This document shows positions 52,936 through 62,730 of a DNA stretch of 64,000 nucleotides, in pieces. Location of the stretch: the NCBI GenBank assembly GCA_030430385.1, contig JAUIFO010000013.1, positions 46,257-110,256 of the forward strand. The letters run 5' to 3'. The position numbers and the translations under genes are program-made. This DNA is from Bacteroidia bacterium (GTDB lineage Bacteria; Bacteroidota; Bacteroidia; Flavobacteriales; Flavobacteriaceae). Position 1 is the first letter of the stretch; each line of letters begins with the position of its first letter. A model generated the notes under the pieces. The model was given only the letters and a program-made list of their open reading frames with translations, was not told the DNA's origin and did no database searches.

Positions 52936-55311
52936 ATGATCGACTTAAACGACAATTTAGAATCCCCAATTAAACTTCTGATAAGTTTTAATAAACTGCT
53001 AAATCATTATGAAGATTTAGCTAAAAGTGATGATGAGTTTCAGGCTGCTAAAGCTAAACGCGTCTTAAAAACTGCTGCTGCCTATCCCGAATTAAGAGAT
53101 GGATTCAGTAAGCTATCAGTATTAAAAGAGCGTGAGAAAGAAATTGGAATCATTCTTCAAGATTCGTTTAGTCAGGTGCTTACTAAGAATGAAATTAAAA
53201 CAGCTTCAGTACCATTTCACAATCTTATTTTTAATTCTTCTGAACGCTTTAAGAATATCATTAAAGAAGCAGGTGATGATTTTGAATTGACCATAAAAAA
53301 CATGCCTGAAGACGACAGGTATATTATTGCATGTACCATCATTTTAGCCTTCTGTTATGGCTACAATATGAATTTTAAACGCCCTTTTTACTATGAGATT
53401 CCTGATAGGAACGGAATTATGCAATACTATAAAATCTTGTACAATGCAGATTTTACAGAAATTGTTCCAACTGAAAAAGCTCCCAAAATTACGCAAAGTG
53501 ATGTTGATGAACTATTAGATAACTTTGAAAATATTGAGCTGTGGAAAGAGAAGTTTCCTAAAGACAGTTACCTCTTTAAAGGGTTTGTAATATCTAATAT
53601 TTTTAATGTCACTGACGACCAATCCATTTCTAATATCAAAACAGCTTTAATTGGAGAGGATAAGCGAAAAAGTGAAGTGTTTATGAGTAATTTTCATGAC
53701 ATATTCAGGTCATTACTCGGCTTAAATAATATTAGAGTTGGGTTCTCAATTTACAATGAAGAAGAAGACCAGTTTGATCGTGTTTACGGAGAACAGATGA
53801 ATAGCTTTTTATTAGGAAAAAAGGATTGTGTAAGCTGTTCAGGCGTACTTTGTAGTTATTCATATAAACGTTTATTAGAAGATAAAAAGTTTTACTCAAT
53901 TTCTGATGTTGATAAGTTATATGAACTCTCTAAAGGTAAAGCGCCTCAAATTAAAACATTAAAAGATCAAGCAATAAAAAGTGCTATTTTTGCACCAATA
54001 GCTAATGAAGATGGCCTTATGGGAATCTTAGAATTAGTTTCAGATCAACCCAAAGCGCTCAATAGTATCAATGCAAATAAACTAAATGACGTTATGCCAT
54101 TTATTGTTTCTGCTGTTGAACGTTCAAAAAATGAAGAGGCAAATTTAATTGAAGCTATTATTCAACAAGAATGTACTTCAATTCACCCAAGTGTATATTG
54201 GCGTTTTGAAAAGGAGGCAAGAAACTTTATTAAAGCTCAGCTCAATGGTGTTGAACCTAATTTCAACAAAATTGGGTTCGATAATATTTATCCCTTATAT
54301 GGTCAGATTGATATAAAAGGATCTTCTGAGGCTAGAAATCATGCAACACAAAAAGATTTAGGATTACAGCTTAGTGCAATTAAGTCAATTATTGATGAAG
54401 CATCAAAGTTAGAGCAACTCCCAATTTATGAGCAGTATTTATACCAAATAAATGATTTTCTTGAAGGATTGAATTCTAATTTTCAAGTGGATAGCGAGCA
54501 GCAAATATCTGCATTTATTAAAGACGATATAGATCCTGTTCTTGCGCATCTGCAAGCAGCTAACCAGCTTACACATCAGATTCAATCGTATTTTAATCAA
54601 ATTGATGAGAAAGTTGAAGTCTTGTACAAACACCGAAAACTCTATGACGATACCATTGCTTTAATTAATAAAGAAATGGCTGCGCTTCTTGATAAAAAAC
54701 AAGTTGATGCGCAAGCTATGTATCCACATTATTTTGAGCGTTTTAAAACCGATGGTGTAGAGCACAATATGTATATTGGTGAATCGATTACTAAAGAAGA
54801 AAGTTTTAATCCGATTTACTTGTATAACCTCAGGTTATGGCAATTACAAGTTATGGTCGAAATGGAAAATGCGTTTTATTTAATGCAATCCGATTTTCCA
54901 GTGAAGCTAGATGTGGCATCTATGATTTTAGTATTTAATCAACCTCTTAGCATTAGTTTCAGAATGGATGAGAAACAGTTTGATGTAGATGGGACCTACA
55001 ATGCCAGATATGAAATTGTAAAAAAACGTGTAGATAAAGCTTACATCAAAGGCACAACTGAGCGTGTCACCCAAAAAGGAAAGATTAGCATTGTGTACTC
55101 TCAAAAGCAAGATGAGATTGAGTATAAACGTTATATCAAATTTTTACAAGCTAAAAAATATCTAGATGACGATATGGAAATTGTTGAACTCCAAGATCTG
55201 CAAGCTGTAACTGGATTAAAAGCGATTAGAGTTAGTGTACTGTATCACAAAGAAAATAACGACAAGGATTTCTATACTTATGATGACCTGATGCAAGAGG
55301 TTAACAATTAA
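52936..55311 (+). CDS. GAF domain protein
   Basis: This 791-residue cytoplasmic protein has a helical N-terminal region (1-225), a GAF-like domain (about 235-395) holding a cysteine cluster (DCVSCSGVLCSYS near 296-308) and the strand pattern IFAPIANEDGLMGILELVSD near 350. A long helical C-terminal region (400-790) has no recognised output domain. GAF domains bind small ligands or respond to redox state. Function is unknown. Its 3' end overlaps the convergent HD-PycTM gene by 11 bases. Confidence 0.82.
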   Translation: MIDLNDNLESPIKLLISFNKLLNHYEDLAKSDDEFQAAKAKRVLKTAAAYPELRDGFSKLSVLKEREKEIGIILQDSFSQVLTKNEIKTASVPFHNLIFNSSERFKNIIKEAGDDFELTIKNMPEDDRYIIACTIILAFCYGYNMNFKRPFYYEIPDRNGIMQYYKILYNADFTEIVPTEKAPKITQSDVDELLDNFENIELWKEKFPKDSYLFKGFVISNIFNVTDDQSISNIKTALIGEDKRKSEVFMSNFHDIFRSLLGLNNIRVGFSIYNEEEDQFDRVYGEQMNSFLLGKKDCVSCSGVLCSYSYKRLLEDKKFYSISDVDKLYELSKGKAPQIKTLKDQAIKSAIFAPIANEDGLMGILELVSDQPKALNSINANKLNDVMPFIVSAVERSKNEEANLIEAIIQQECTSIHPSVYWRFEKEARNFIKAQLNGVEPNFNKIGFDNIYPLYGQIDIKGSSEARNHATQKDLGLQLSAIKSIIDEASKLEQLPIYEQYLYQINDFLEGLNSNFQVDSEQQISAFIKDDIDPVLAHLQAANQLTHQIQSYFNQIDEKVEVLYKHRKLYDDTIALINKEMAALLDKKQVDAQAMYPHYFERFKTDGVEHNMYIGESITKEESFNPIYLYNLRLWQLQVMVEMENAFYLMQSDFPVKLDVASMILVFNQPLSISFRMDEKQFDVDGTYNARYEIVKKRVDKAYIKGTTERVTQKGKISIVYSQKQDEIEYKRYIKFLQAKKYLDDDMEIVELQDLQAVTGLKAIRVSVLYHKENNDKDFYTYDDLMQEVNN

Positions 55312-56572
55312 ACTTCTGAAGAGTCGTAGTGTCAAATGAAGCTTTCATAGCACTTGTCTCAGATTCAAATACATCCTGTACATCAACTCCTGGATTGTTT
55401 TTTACAGCAACCGCAAATGAAATTAAAGAAATAATAATTCCTATCATAAATACAGTATAGGTAATTCTTAGGAGTCTGTATTTTCGCTCGAGAACTTTTC
55501 CTAAGAAGTAAAGATCTTTTGTGAGCGCTTTGTATATATAATCTTTGTCATTGACCATTTCCCTTATGGCCCACTCAAAATCTTCAAGTTCCATTTTATG
55601 AAAATTACCAAAGAAACTTAAATTTACTTTTTGATTTTTAACATCCTCTTTGGTAAACTGACCACTCGTAACATTTGGTCTGGTGGCAATAATTGACATG
55701 ATCATTGAAATTACACTAAAAACTGTAAAAATTACAGTTGGCCATGTTAAGTAAGGATTGTTGTCTAATTTAGATATTAAATTAGCCAGAACTACTGAAA
55801 TAATAATTGCATTTACAGACAAGAGTATGTTTGCTTTTGTATCTGCAATGTCACTTAATTTGATGTGATTTCTCAACGCAACTCTATAAAAGGTTTGAAC
55901 ACCACGCTCTGGACTTTCATTTTTGTATTGCATTTTATATTTAGCCTTCATTTCTTCTTTAAGTAACTTTGTTTTTTGCTTTTTCTTGGCTTTTAAGAGT
56001 TTGGCTAAATTTTTATCTTTTCGAGACTGCCAATTTTTAAGCGCATAATCTGTATAATACTGATGCTTTTTTGAAAGAACTTTAATGTTTTCATTACGCC
56101 ATTCTGTTGGAGAGTAAGATTTTACACCTCTTAAATCCAACTCTTTTCTCAAAAACTCACTAGTCTCTTCAAAGTATTTTTTTCCAAAATGCGATGCATC
56201 AGCATCTCTTATAATCTTTCCTAATTTTGTTTGTGGTGTGTTTTTGAATTTGGTTTCCATTATGCAATTGCAAACCTCATCAATGATATCGTCGTCTACT
56301 TTTTGACTGCTCAAAAACGTTTTAGCAATACCAACACCAATCTCTTCATGGTTCTCAGCCTCTTTTGTATAGCCAATATCATGTAGTAATGCGGCAACCT
56401 CTAAAATTTGTGCTTCTTTTTTAGTAATGTCAGTGCCTTCAATAATCTCGCAAATACTTTCATGTACACGTTCTGTGTGCTTAAAATTGTGATAAAGATA
56501 AATCGGATCTAATTCCTCTTTTAATAATTCAAAAACAAATTCTTTGGTTTTAGTTACAAGATTATCAGTCAT
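55301..56572 (-). CDS. HD-domain phosphohydrolase fused to PycTM (Pycsar effector-like) domain
   Basis: This is a 423-residue protein. The N-terminal HD domain (about 20-200) has the metal-site pattern YHNFKHTERVH, LLHDIGY (His64-Asp65), NHEEIG and IIRDADASHFG. A basic linker (200-225) follows. The C-terminal part (about 235-410) matches the Pycsar effector transmembrane family: DIADTKANILLSVNAIII, with hydrophobic helices near 252-275, 285-305 and 382-402. PycTM proteins respond to cyclic pyrimidine nucleotides and disrupt the membrane in phage defence. No PycC cyclase is adjacent, and this fusion is common in flavobacteria, so a defence role is unproven. Confidence 0.9.
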   Translation of the reverse strand: MTDNLVTKTKEFVFELLKEELDPIYLYHNFKHTERVHESICEIIEGTDITKKEAQILEVAALLHDIGYTKEAENHEEIGVGIAKTFLSSQKVDDDIIDEVCNCIMETKFKNTPQTKLGKIIRDADASHFGKKYFEETSEFLRKELDLRGVKSYSPTEWRNENIKVLSKKHQYYTDYALKNWQSRKDKNLAKLLKAKKKQKTKLLKEEMKAKYKMQYKNESPERGVQTFYRVALRNHIKLSDIADTKANILLSVNAIIISVVLANLISKLDNNPYLTWPTVIFTVFSVISMIMSIIATRPNVTSGQFTKEDVKNQKVNLSFFGNFHKMELEDFEWAIREMVNDKDYIYKALTKDLYFLGKVLERKYRLLRITYTVFMIGIIISLISFAVAVKNNPGVDVQDVFESETSAMKASFDTTTLQKFNC

Positions 56573-56712
56573 AGATTAAAATTATATATCCAGATAAAAT
56601 TACAAAAATTAGAATTAAAAATAGCTGAATTTGTCCTTCTTAAGATAGTTTTATTATAGGTATAAACCTTATCTTTAAAGATGAAAAAGAATCACATTTT
56701 TAAAGTGTAATA

Positions 56713-58275
56713 ATGGAATTAAATATAAGTAATAACTTTATTGAAAACCTACCTGGTGATCCTATAATAAACAATTACAGGCGACAGGTTAATGGAGCGT
56801 GTTATTCTTTTGTTTATCCCAAATCTACAGCTTCTCCTGAAATGATTCATACGTCAATGTCTATGGCGAAGACATTAGGAATGGATGCTTCTTTTTTAAA
56901 TTCAAAAGAGTTCTTAGAGATGGTTACAGGAAATAAAGTGCTACCTCATACCAAACCTTACGCTATGTGTTATGGTGGTCATCAATTTGGGCATTGGGCT
57001 GGACAACTTGGTGATGGAAGAGCCATTAATTTATTTGAAATGGCTCACAATAATAAACAATGGACTGTGCAATTAAAAGGAGCTGGAGAAACGCCTTATT
57101 CAAGAAGTGCAGATGGTTTGGCAGTATTACGTTCGTCTATAAGAGAATATTTGTGTAGTGAAGCGATGCATCATCTAGGTGTTCCAACAACTAGAGCGTT
57201 GTCATTAGCATTAACTGGTGATGAGGTTTTAAGAGATATGTTATATGATGGGAATTCAGCCTACGAGAAAGGTGCTATTGTTACACGTGTTGCGCCTTCG
57301 TTTTTACGTTTTGGCAGTTATGAGATTTTCGCTGCTCGTGAGGATCATAAGACCTTAAAAATACTCGTTGATTTCACGATAAAGCAACATTTTTCGCATT
57401 TAGAAAATCCTTCAAAACATGTCTATGTTCAGTTCTTTTCTGAAGTAGCTAAACGTACTCTTGATATGATTGTACATTGGCAACGTGTTGGTTTTGTTCA
57501 TGGTGTAATGAATACCGATAATATGTCAATTCTCGGACTTACCATTGATTATGGACCTTATGGATGGTTAGAAGGTTTCGATTTTGGATGGACGCCTAAT
57601 ACAACAGATAGTCAGCAGAAACGCTACAGATATGGAAATCAACCCAATATAGGACTTTGGAATTTGTATCAACTCGCAAATGCTTTATATCCTTTAGTGG
57701 AAGAAGTTGAGCCGTTTGAAGCGGTTTTGGAAACTTATAAAACCAATTTTGAAATAAAATCGCTACAGATGATGCGTTCAAAATTAGGATTACAACTAGA
57801 GGATGAAAAGGATAATAGTTTAATTCAAGCACTTGAAGACTGCCTATTATTATCAGAAACAGACATGACGATTTTCTTCAGAAATCTATCTAATTTTAAA
57901 CGAGGCAAGGCATCTGAAGGATTGAAAATTGTAACTGATGCGTTTTATATACCTACTGAAATTTCAGCTGAAAAAGCTCAGCAATGGAAAGATTGGTTTG
58001 ATCGCTATGATTTCAGATTGGAAAAAGAAACAACATCTGATGATCAACGACAAGAACAAATGAATCGTATAAATCCAAAATATGTCCTTCGAAATTATAT
58101 GGCGCAATTAGCTATTGATGAGGCCAACAAAGGAAATTATGGTATTATTGATGAATTGTTTGAGATGCTAAAAAAACCCTATAACGAACAGCCTCAATAT
58201 CAAAAATGGTTTGCGAAACGTCCAGATTGGGCTCGTCATAAAGTAGGATGTTCAATGCTGTCTTGCAGTTCTTAA
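56713..58275 (+). CDS. selO: SelO protein adenylyltransferase (YdiU/UPF0061)
   Basis: This 520-residue pseudokinase-fold AMPylase has the signature CYGGHQFGHWAGQLGDGRAINL near 90-110, QLKGAGETPYSR, and VHGVMNTDNMSILG with DYGPYGWLEGFD. The C-terminus reads GCSMLSCSS: a Cys occupies the site that is selenocysteine in some eukaryotic SelO proteins. It transfers AMP to Ser/Thr/Tyr of target proteins under oxidative stress. It is divergent from the HD-PycTM gene and monocistronic. Confidence 0.95.
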   Translation: MELNISNNFIENLPGDPIINNYRRQVNGACYSFVYPKSTASPEMIHTSMSMAKTLGMDASFLNSKEFLEMVTGNKVLPHTKPYAMCYGGHQFGHWAGQLGDGRAINLFEMAHNNKQWTVQLKGAGETPYSRSADGLAVLRSSIREYLCSEAMHHLGVPTTRALSLALTGDEVLRDMLYDGNSAYEKGAIVTRVAPSFLRFGSYEIFAAREDHKTLKILVDFTIKQHFSHLENPSKHVYVQFFSEVAKRTLDMIVHWQRVGFVHGVMNTDNMSILGLTIDYGPYGWLEGFDFGWTPNTTDSQQKRYRYGNQPNIGLWNLYQLANALYPLVEEVEPFEAVLETYKTNFEIKSLQMMRSKLGLQLEDEKDNSLIQALEDCLLLSETDMTIFFRNLSNFKRGKASEGLKIVTDAFYIPTEISAEKAQQWKDWFDRYDFRLEKETTSDDQRQEQMNRINPKYVLRNYMAQLAIDEANKGNYGIIDELFEMLKKPYNEQPQYQKWFAKRPDWARHKVGCSMLSCSS

Positions 58276-58368
58276 ACCAGTCATATTAGAAGTTAATATG
58301 TACGACTTCTGAAATTTCTTGTTAGTATTTAATACCTTTACGTCTAAGCGCGTTATTGATTTCAACTT

Positions 58369-61300
58369 ATGATAAAAACTTTAAGATTACCAGTTCTCCT
58401 TCTTGTTATATTACTTGTAAATGCCTGTGCAACTCACGAGGCGATATATAAAGAGGAAGCTTATCAAATTCAACAAATACCCGAAAAACCTATTGACAGA
58501 ACATTTTATCTCATAGGTGATGCAGGGAAGTCTCCTCAAAATGGGATGTCTAAGGCATTAACGGCTTTTAGTAATTACATTTCTGATAAAAATACAGAGG
58601 ACGATTTTGTTATTTTTTTAGGAGACAATATTTATCCCGAAGGATTACCTCGAAAAGAAGATGAAGGTAGAGCTGATGCCGAAAATGCACTTAATGGTCA
58701 GATCAAGTCTGTTGAGAACTTTGATGGTGAAGTCATATTTATTCCTGGTAACCATGACTGGTACTCTAATGGTTTAAAAGGGTTAAAACGCCAAGAAAAG
58801 TATATTGAAGAAGCCCTTGGTAAAAATACGTTTTTGCCAGAAAACGGTTGTCCCTTAGAAAGTATTGATGTTAGTGAAACAATACAACTCATTATCATAG
58901 ATTCAGAATGGTATCTAGAGAATTGGAATAAGCATCCAACTGTTAATGACGAATGTGAGATCAAAACCAGAGATCGTTTTTTTGAAGAAATTGAAGGCGA
59001 GATAAAAAAAGCACAAAACAAAACCATTGTATTTGCTTTACATCATCCTATGTATACTAATGGTGTACATGGAGGGTATTATGCTGCGAATAAGCACCTA
59101 TATCCAACTCAAGCTAAAATTCCTGTTCCAATTTTTGCATCCTTAATCGCACAATTAAGAACTCAAGGTGGTGTGTCTATTCAAGATCGTTATAATGAGC
59201 GCTACAATAACTTAGTAAAGCGTTTAGAAACCATGGCATTTGAATCAGAAAATTTAATTTTTGTTTCGGGACATGAGCACTCGCTTCAGTATATTGAGCA
59301 AGAGCGTATAAAGCAAATTGTATCGGGTTCTGGCGCAAAGGAATCTGCCGCGCAATTGAGTAATAATGGATTGTTTTCATATGGGAGACAAGGCTTTGCA
59401 AAACTCACTATTTACGAAGATGGTAGCAGTTGGGTTTCTATTTATGGCGAACAAAATGGTCAGCCAAAATTATTATATACTAAAGAGGTCTACGAACTAG
59501 CAGAGGTTTATGATGTTTCTGATTTGCCTGACAGTTTTCCACAAGAGATCCAAGCTTCCGTTTATGCTAAAGACGAAACCGATAGAACAGGGTTTTTTGA
59601 ATCGGTTTGGGGAGATCATTATCGCGATGTATATAGTACCAAAATTACCGCAAAAGTGGCTACTTTAGATACACTTTATGGTGGTCTCGAAATTGTTAGA
59701 GCAGGAGGTGGACATCAAACACGATCTTTACGATTAAAGACTAAAGATGGAAGAGAGCTTAATATGAGAGCGCTTCGTAAAAGTGCTACGCAATATTTAC
59801 AGACAGTATTATTCAAAGATACGTATATTCAAGATGAGTTTGAAAAAACTACCATAGAAGGTCTAATCCAAGATTTTTATACTGCAGCACATCCTTATGC
59901 TTTTACTGTGGTTCCTGATTTATCTGATGCTGCTAAAATATATCATACAAACCCTAAAATATTTTACATTCCTAAGCATAAATATCTAGGAAAGTATAAT
60001 AAAGATTATGGAGACGAATTGTATATGATTGAAGAACGTCCTGAAGATAACTATACAGATGAACGTAATTTTGGATATGCAGACGACATTGAAAGTACGC
60101 ACGATATAATTGAAAAGATCAGGAAAGATGAAAAATATAAAATCGATGAGAATGCTTATGTAAGAGCACGCTTGTTTGATATGTTGATTGGCGATTGGGA
60201 TCGTCATCAAGATCAGTGGCGATGGGCTCAGTTTGATCAAGAGAATGGTGATAAATGGTATCGACCTATTCCTAGAGATAGAGATCAGGTGTTTTCAAAT
60301 TTTGATGGAGCTTTACTGGATGTTATGCGTGTTATTTCTGGATCTACTAAACAATTACAAGTTTATGACGAAGACTTAGAAGACATTGAGTGGATGAATG
60401 CAGCAGGTGTTAAATTAGATCGCGTTTTAGTACAACAAGCAAAAAAGGAAACGTGGTTAAAGCATGCAGAATTTCTTCAAAAAAATATCACAGATGAGAT
60501 CATCGATAAGGCATTTTTAAAAGTTCCAAAAGCGGTTCAAGATAAAACCCTTGAAGAGATAAAAGAAAAACTCAAGGGCAGACGTGAAAACCTTACAGAC
60601 ATTGCGACGAGATATTATAATTTTTTAAATGAGCTGGTTATCCTAACAGGAACTGATAAAGACGACTACATTGAAGTGACTAGAATTGGAGATAATGAAA
60701 CTCATGTGAAGATTTCTAGGATTATTGATGGAGAGAAAGGAGAAGTACTTGTAGATAGAACGTTTCATAAAGATATTACTAAAGAATTATGGATTTATGG
60801 TCTGGATGACAAAGATGTTTTTGAAGTTTCTGGTAAGGCCAATAATTTAATTTTTACAAGGCTAATTGGTGGTCAAGAAAATGATACCTATATCATAAAT
60901 TCTGGACGAAGGGTTAAGATCTATGACCATGAAAGTAAACCTAATACGATTAAGAAAAATAAACGAGGAACTATTCGTTTTACAGATGTTTATAATCTAA
61001 ATCTTTTTGATTTTAATAAAAATATTGTCAATGCTAGTGTGATTACTCCAGCAATAGGTTTTAATCCAGATGATGGAATTTCACTAGGCGTTCAATACGT
61101 AAAAACAAAAAAAGGATTTCAAAGAAATCCATTCTCCCAACAGCATCGTTTTAAAGGTGGCTATTTTTTTGCTACAAGTGGGTTTTCTCTTGAATACAAT
61201 GGCGAATTTGCTAATATCATGAATGATTGGAATTTGCATATTGGTGGTCGTATCACTTCTGCAAATTACACTAACAATTTCTTTGGCTTTGGAAACGAAA

Positions 61301-62076
61301 CTAAAAACTTTGATGATGATCTAGAGTTAGATTACAATCGAGTAAGAACCAGTATTTATATGGTTAAGGCAGGGATTCTAAAAAAAGGAAACTTTGGAAG
61401 TGATTATGGCATTAGAGCTACAGTTGAAGCCATACAATTAGACGATACGCCTAAACGATTTATTACTGATATTATCCCTTCTACAAATGATACGTTTTAT
61501 GAACGTCGCTATTTTGGAGGCTTAGAGGCAGAGTATAATTATGCAAGTTTTGATAATAAACTCAACCCAACACGAGGAATGACTTTCTTAATTAATGTTG
61601 GAGGAAAAACAGAATTTGATGATTCAGATCGAACTTATGGGTTTGTAAACTCAAACTTAGGGTTCTATAATGCGTTAAGTAGAAATAGAAAACTAGTCTT
61701 AAAAACAGATCTGAGATCGCAATTTAGAATTGGTAATGGGTTTGAGTTTTTTCAAGCAGCTAAAATAGGTGGCGAAAATGGTCTTAGAGGTTTTAGAACA
61801 CAACGCTTTACAGGTAGAAATTCTTTAGTGGGAAGTGCTGATATAAGATATAGTTTTGATTCGTTTAAAACCAATATACTTCCGCTTCAAATAGGTGTTT
61901 TTGGAGGGTTTGACGTTGGTCGTGTTTGGTTAAAAGGCGATTTTTCAGAAAAGTGGCACAACGATTATGGAGGTGGTTTTTGGGTAACTGCTGCCGAAAG
62001 CTTATCAGGTACTTTTAATTTATTTAATAGTACTGAAGGCTTGCGTTTTTCTTTTGGTTTCGGACTTAACTTTTAA
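58369..62076 (+). CDS. Lipoprotein metallophosphoesterase with Omp85-like beta-barrel
   Basis: This is a 1235-residue protein with lipobox VNAC (Cys20). The calcineurin-like phosphoesterase domain (about 43-370) has LIGDAG (Asp51), FLGDNIYPEG (85-87) and PGNHDW (127-131). A middle region (about 430-780) has LIGDWDRHQDQWRW near 603-616 and PRDRDQ, which recall HipA/CotH-type kinase-like folds. The C-terminal part (about 880-1235) is a beta-barrel with the Omp85-type ENGLRGFRTQRF near 1137. It is predicted at the outer membrane. Substrate and direction of action are unknown. The two metal-site motifs appear intact. Confidence 0.87.
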   Translation: MIKTLRLPVLLLVILLVNACATHEAIYKEEAYQIQQIPEKPIDRTFYLIGDAGKSPQNGMSKALTAFSNYISDKNTEDDFVIFLGDNIYPEGLPRKEDEGRADAENALNGQIKSVENFDGEVIFIPGNHDWYSNGLKGLKRQEKYIEEALGKNTFLPENGCPLESIDVSETIQLIIIDSEWYLENWNKHPTVNDECEIKTRDRFFEEIEGEIKKAQNKTIVFALHHPMYTNGVHGGYYAANKHLYPTQAKIPVPIFASLIAQLRTQGGVSIQDRYNERYNNLVKRLETMAFESENLIFVSGHEHSLQYIEQERIKQIVSGSGAKESAAQLSNNGLFSYGRQGFAKLTIYEDGSSWVSIYGEQNGQPKLLYTKEVYELAEVYDVSDLPDSFPQEIQASVYAKDETDRTGFFESVWGDHYRDVYSTKITAKVATLDTLYGGLEIVRAGGGHQTRSLRLKTKDGRELNMRALRKSATQYLQTVLFKDTYIQDEFEKTTIEGLIQDFYTAAHPYAFTVVPDLSDAAKIYHTNPKIFYIPKHKYLGKYNKDYGDELYMIEERPEDNYTDERNFGYADDIESTHDIIEKIRKDEKYKIDENAYVRARLFDMLIGDWDRHQDQWRWAQFDQENGDKWYRPIPRDRDQVFSNFDGALLDVMRVISGSTKQLQVYDEDLEDIEWMNAAGVKLDRVLVQQAKKETWLKHAEFLQKNITDEIIDKAFLKVPKAVQDKTLEEIKEKLKGRRENLTDIATRYYNFLNELVILTGTDKDDYIEVTRIGDNETHVKISRIIDGEKGEVLVDRTFHKDITKELWIYGLDDKDVFEVSGKANNLIFTRLIGGQENDTYIINSGRRVKIYDHESKPNTIKKNKRGTIRFTDVYNLNLFDFNKNIVNASVITPAIGFNPDDGISLGVQYVKTKKGFQRNPFSQQHRFKGGYFFATSGFSLEYNGEFANIMNDWNLHIGGRITSANYTNNFFGFGNETKNFDDDLELDYNRVRTSIYMVKAGILKKGNFGSDYGIRATVEAIQLDDTPKRFITDIIPSTNDTFYERRYFGGLEAEYNYASFDNKLNPTRGMTFLINVGGKTEFDDSDRTYGFVNSNLGFYNALSRNRKLVLKTDLRSQFRIGNGFEFFQAAKIGGENGLRGFRTQRFTGRNSLVGSADIRYSFDSFKTNILPLQIGVFGGFDVGRVWLKGDFSEKWHNDYGGGFWVTAAESLSGTFNLFNSTEGLRFSFGFGLNF

Positions 62077-62115
62077 AAAATGAATAGTAACTTTTTATTG
62101 AATGAACTATTGTAA

Positions 62116-62715
62116 ATGAGCACAAGCAAAACATTAATATGTATTCCTGATATCAGTGGTTTCACAAAATTCATGAGTGAAACAAATATTGAATTAAGCT
62201 CTAAGATTATTCCTGCGCTTTTAAACAAAATCATTTATACCAATGAAATTGGATTGAAGGTCTCAGAAATTGAAGGTGACGCCATTTTGTTTTTTAAGCA
62301 TGGTAAAATACCCGAATTTAAAAGCCTAATTGATCAATGTAAATTATTCTTCACAAAATTCTATCAACAGCTAGATGTGCTCTTAATGCAATATGTTCAA
62401 GAGAATAATATTGATAATACACCTGATCTAGGTTTAAAAATCATTTTGCATTATGGAGAGCATGTAGAATCTGTTCAAATAGGGAATCGTATTAAACTTA
62501 TAGGAGAAGATGTTATCATAGCACATCGTTTGCTTAAAAATGATATCGAAGAGGATGAGTATTTATTAATTTCTAAAAATCTTCTAGATCAGTATAAAGA
62601 TTCGGTTGTTAGTCATAATTTTGGTTGGGGAGACTTACAGGATAATAAAGTAAAATATAGACATTTAGGAGAAATTCAATACAGTTACATTAAAGTCAAT
62701 AAACTGCTCAAGTAA
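62116..62715 (+). CDS. DUF2652 protein, class III nucleotidyl cyclase-like
   Basis: This 199-residue cytoplasmic protein has a class III cyclase homology pattern: CIPDISGFTKFM with metal-site Asp12, SEIEGDAILFF with Asp55, and LGLKIILHYGEHV, then LIGEDVIIAHRLL matching the IGxxVNxAxRL segment. Both metal aspartates are kept. The transition-state Asn is Ile and the Arg is kept, so cyclase activity is doubtful. It starts 40 bases after the phosphoesterase gene. It is 5.5 kb from the HD-PycTM gene; a functional link is speculative. Confidence 0.85.
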   Translation: MSTSKTLICIPDISGFTKFMSETNIELSSKIIPALLNKIIYTNEIGLKVSEIEGDAILFFKHGKIPEFKSLIDQCKLFFTKFYQQLDVLLMQYVQENNIDNTPDLGLKIILHYGEHVESVQIGNRIKLIGEDVIIAHRLLKNDIEEDEYLLISKNLLDQYKDSVVSHNFGWGDLQDNKVKYRHLGEIQYSYIKVNKLLK

Positions 62716-62730
62716 TCTATAAAACAAGGC

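Noticed and set aside
55301..62715. HD-PycTM plus DUF2652 as a confirmed Pycsar defence pair
   Set aside because: They are on opposite strands with two unrelated genes between, and the cyclase-like protein lacks a key catalytic Asn.
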